From: Silvanigrellaceae bacterium
Lineage (GTDB): Bacteria; Bdellovibrionota; Oligoflexia; Silvanigrellales; Silvanigrellaceae
Direction of reading: 5' to 3'
Length of the DNA: 6,559 nt
Assembly (NCBI GenBank): GCA_947475135.1
Contig: CANJMU010000038.1
Coordinates: 1 to 6,559 of the forward strand
The notes below the pieces were generated by a model. It saw only the letters and a list, made by a program, of their open reading frames with translations, searched no databases and was not told where the DNA came from. Below, one piece after another: positions 4,031 to 6,559 of the stretch (position 1 is the stretch's first letter; each line of letters opens with the position of its first letter). The translations under genes were made by a program, and so were the position numbers.

Positions 4031-6559
4031 TTGAAATCTTTGGAACGAATTTTTATTCGCGAAGTCCTCAGCATTTCTCTCATTTTTTCATTTCCTATGA
4101 CCTGGGCTTCTGAGTTACTAGGGGTCCAAAGTTATAATGTTTACAATAAGCCTTTAAATACAATAGATGAAGGTTTAAAATCGACTTCTCATATTTTAAA
4201 TTCTTTTCAAAAACTTTTGTCTGACAATGATCTCAATGGAAACGAATTTCAGTATTCTTACGATGACAATTTAGGAACATTGCAAGAGACTAAAATATTT
4301 CGCAACGATCAAAAATTAGAAAATCATATTTCGTATCAATACTCACCAAGCGACCATAAACTCACTGAAATTTCAAATCTCAACTACACACTCAAATACA
4401 CTTATTTTAAAAATACCGATCTCGTTCAAAAATTAGAATATTTCAAGAATGCTCAAAAGAAATATGAAATTAATTATTCCTATGTCCCAAGAACAAAACT
4501 TGTTTCTCGGCTTTCTGATAATTTTGGAAATGAGGAACAATCGTTTTATGATGAATTTGGACGCCTGAAAGAATACCATGTCACTCATCCAAATTTTGAA
4601 GAAATATCTTATTCTTATGAATACGATCTTTTTGGAAGATTGAGTCGCACAACATCTTCCAACCATTTTGTGACAAGTTATGAATATGACAATTTTGAAA
4701 ATATTTCGAAAATTAATTATAAAAATGATTTTAACAAAATAAATTTAGAATACAATTACAAATACAATAGCTCAAAAAATATGATTTTCTCTGAAATGAA
4801 TTATTTGAATTTCGCCGCAAATGATGAGCATCATTTGCAAACTCGTTACAAATACAACTCGAATAATTATCTTGTCGAATATGAAGTTTCAAATACAAAT
4901 AATCCCAGTGATATTTTTCTTTTTCCACGAACAAAAGATGGAATGATTATCGCAAAGGAACACTACGCCTACAATTTAGATAAATCTGTTGCCAGTGTTC
5001 AAACTTTTGTTAAGGTAACAAAAAATAATCACTATGTGACCTTAAAAGAAGCTTTTGATAACGCAATTTATGAATACGATGATGCCAATAATTCATCGAC
5101 GGAACTTAAAAATATTTTCCATTCTTATTTACCCTGGAATGAAAATCAAAAAACAATTTTGTATGATAATAATGGAAATATGACTCAAGATAATTTTGGA
5201 AATCAAATCCATTATAATGCTTTGAATGAAATGATTTCGTTTGATTCTAGGGAAAATTTACAAAATTCTAGAAATTATTCCTATTATCCAACCGGAACTT
5301 TAGCAACTTTAGAAAGTCCTTCTGCGGATAAGGAAACAAATATTGAGCCCACTCAATATTTTTATTCTGGACACCATCAACTTATTCAACAGTCCCAAGG
5401 AAATTCTACGGTCCACTGGACAAATCATTTGGACAAAATGATTTCGGGAAAAAATTCATTTATTCAATATAGTTTTATGGACGTCAAAGGAAATGTTGTC
5501 GGGAGCTATAATAACGATCTTAAAAATTTCAATAACCTTTTTCAATTCACTCCTTACGGAGAAAAAACGAGTCTCATTTCTTTGGATAAAAATCATTCCT
5601 TTGAGAAAGAATCTTTTGAAAAAAAATATGATATCACCAAAAATGTTCCCGATTTTGGTGGTCAGGAAACCGATGAAGAAACGCATTTGCAATTTAAGGG
5701 TGGATATCGTGCCTACAATCCGGCTTTAAAAATGTTCATCAAAAAAGATCGTTACAATACTTTTCAAAGGGTCATGAATGCCTACGGCTACGCAGATGCC
5801 AATCCTATTTTGTTTCAAGATCCTTCGGGCCACACCAGTCTTGACGAACAAATTTCTGAAATTCTTCATAAACGCACTGCCATAGAATGGGCTGATACTT
5901 TGTTTAATACTGTTGCTTCAGTCATGCTGCTTCGATCGAGTTTTGCCATGATGGCCAAAAATTCGAAACTTGGATACTTGCTTCTTTCTTCCGGAACACT
6001 AGGGCTTATTTCCACGGAATTTAACTTAGCAGGCAGTTTCACCACAGGAAGTCTGAATGCAATTCTCCAAACAACCGCATCTTTTGCCGGGATTGCTGGT
6101 TTAGGGTTAGGGCTTTTGGGAGGCGCGCAGGCCGTTAAAGTTTTTGGTGCGGGCCCTCTTTTGGGAACTTATTCTAGTAAAGCAACCGCTTTTTTTGCCC
6201 TTTCTGCAATAGGAACGGGAATTGCCTCCCACTTTACAAAAGATGAAACAAGCTTGGCGCTTCATTATGCAAGCTGGGGAAGTGCTGCTGCGGCAATGAC
6301 AATAACCGGAGTTTCAAAAATTTTTGCAAAAGAGTCTTTTGTTTTATTAGACGCTTCAAATATCACAGCAGAGGAATTTGGATCGGAAGCTGAAACAGAT
6401 TCTAACGGTTCTTCATCTTCGTCACAAATCAATCGTGAGACAGCAAATCACAGAAGCCAGTTGCCGCTAGAAAGGGAAAGAACATCAAGTGTTCAATTCG
6501 TCAGGCTTGTCAATCTTGAGGATTCAATCGCAATTCCTCTGCCTCGAAGGTCAGCAGCA
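4031..6559 (+). CDS. Secreted Rhs/YD-repeat protein, probable polymorphic toxin, cut at the right edge
   Basis: From TTG at 4031 the frame is open to the final base: 843 codons with no stop, 3' end missing. Residues 1-27 form a Sec signal peptide (basic start, hydrophobic 12-25, cleavage near TWA-S). Residues about 70-540 hold degenerate YD repeats, for example FYDEFGRLKEY (172-182), YEYDLFGRLSR (196-206), YEYDNFENIS (217-226) and LYDNNGNMTQ (377-386). The Rhs core spans about 505-601: FTPYGE, FGGQETDEETHLQF, GYRAYNPALKMF, NAYGYADANP and DPSGH (597-601). Two aspartates, D573 and D597, fall where Rhs/TccC proteins have their self-cleavage aspartates. After the core come hydrophobic Gly/Ala-rich segments (about 624-765), a Ser-rich linker (791-798) and a basic, unrecognised tail. 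In Rhs families the repeats build a shell around the variable C-terminus; here the cargo lies mostly beyond the window. There is no PAAR or VgrG-like part, so Sec export rather than type VI loading is inferred. Codon use matches the neighbours. Confidence 0.88.
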   Translation, partial: MKSLERIFIREVLSISLIFSFPMTWASELLGVQSYNVYNKPLNTIDEGLKSTSHILNSFQKLLSDNDLNGNEFQYSYDDNLGTLQETKIFRNDQKLENHISYQYSPSDHKLTEISNLNYTLKYTYFKNTDLVQKLEYFKNAQKKYEINYSYVPRTKLVSRLSDNFGNEEQSFYDEFGRLKEYHVTHPNFEEISYSYEYDLFGRLSRTTSSNHFVTSYEYDNFENISKINYKNDFNKINLEYNYKYNSSKNMIFSEMNYLNFAANDEHHLQTRYKYNSNNYLVEYEVSNTNNPSDIFLFPRTKDGMIIAKEHYAYNLDKSVASVQTFVKVTKNNHYVTLKEAFDNAIYEYDDANNSSTELKNIFHSYLPWNENQKTILYDNNGNMTQDNFGNQIHYNALNEMISFDSRENLQNSRNYSYYPTGTLATLESPSADKETNIEPTQYFYSGHHQLIQQSQGNSTVHWTNHLDKMISGKNSFIQYSFMDVKGNVVGSYNNDLKNFNNLFQFTPYGEKTSLISLDKNHSFEKESFEKKYDITKNVPDFGGQETDEETHLQFKGGYRAYNPALKMFIKKDRYNTFQRVMNAYGYADANPILFQDPSGHTSLDEQISEILHKRTAIEWADTLFNTVASVMLLRSSFAMMAKNSKLGYLLLSSGTLGLISTEFNLAGSFTTGSLNAILQTTASFAGIAGLGLGLLGGAQAVKVFGAGPLLGTYSSKATAFFALSAIGTGIASHFTKDETSLALHYASWGSAAAAMTITGVSKIFAKESFVLLDASNITAEEFGSEAETDSNGSSSSSQINRETANHRSQLPLERERTSSVQFVRLVNLEDSIAIPLPRRSAA

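Noticed and set aside
4433..4934. Two minus-strand open frames opposite the Rhs repeats
   Set aside because: The plus-strand Rhs frame is continuous through both and carries YD repeats here.
5456..5729. Overlapping open frames on both strands within the Rhs gene
   Set aside because: Both are out of frame with, or antisense to, the Rhs core region, and neither looks like a protein family.

Overview
The window is AT-rich (roughly one third G+C by eye) and comes from a Gram-negative, two-membrane bacterium, since it carries a Mla/Mce-type lipid transport system and proteins with Sec and Tat-like export signals. The Mce protein with a fused C-terminal barrel-like domain, the frequent TTG/GTG starts and the style of the Rhs protein suggest a low-GC delta-proteobacterial or Bdellovibrionota-type organism (for example a Bacteriovorax/Silvanigrella-like lineage). 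That placement is an inference of modest confidence.

Left part, minus strand (positions 3365 down to 1): a permease (MlaE-like), an ATPase (MlaF-like) and an Mce/MlaD-like substrate-binding protein form a lipid transport locus of the inner membrane and periplasm. mlaE and mlaF are 2 bases apart. mlaD follows after 164 bases that hold a terminator-like hairpin and a perfect TATAAT, so it may also be expressed separately. Beyond mlaD, the first 43 codons of another minus-strand gene run off the left edge. They encode a twin-arginine-like signal peptide, and the ribosome binding site lies inside an inverted repeat. No mlaA, mlaB or mlaC homologue is visible in the window.

Middle (3366-3493): a 128-base divergent intergenic region with three copies of the hexamer GTCAAT/ATTGAC, which double as -35-like elements.

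Right part, plus strand: a small secreted protein of unknown function (174 aa, two cysteines after the signal peptide) is followed 12 bases later by a large reading frame that starts with TTG at 4031 and stays open to the last base (843 codons visible). This is an Rhs/YD-repeat protein with its own Sec signal peptide, a recognisable Rhs core ending in DPSGH, a hydrophobic Gly/Ala-rich region and a Ser-rich linker leading into an unrecognised C-terminal tail that is cut by the window edge. By analogy with polymorphic toxins the tail would be the effector, and the small secreted protein is a candidate partner. This two-gene unit is the most interesting part of the window.

No stretch above 300 bases lacks a gene. 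I saw no tRNA, rRNA, CRISPR array or insertion sequence.
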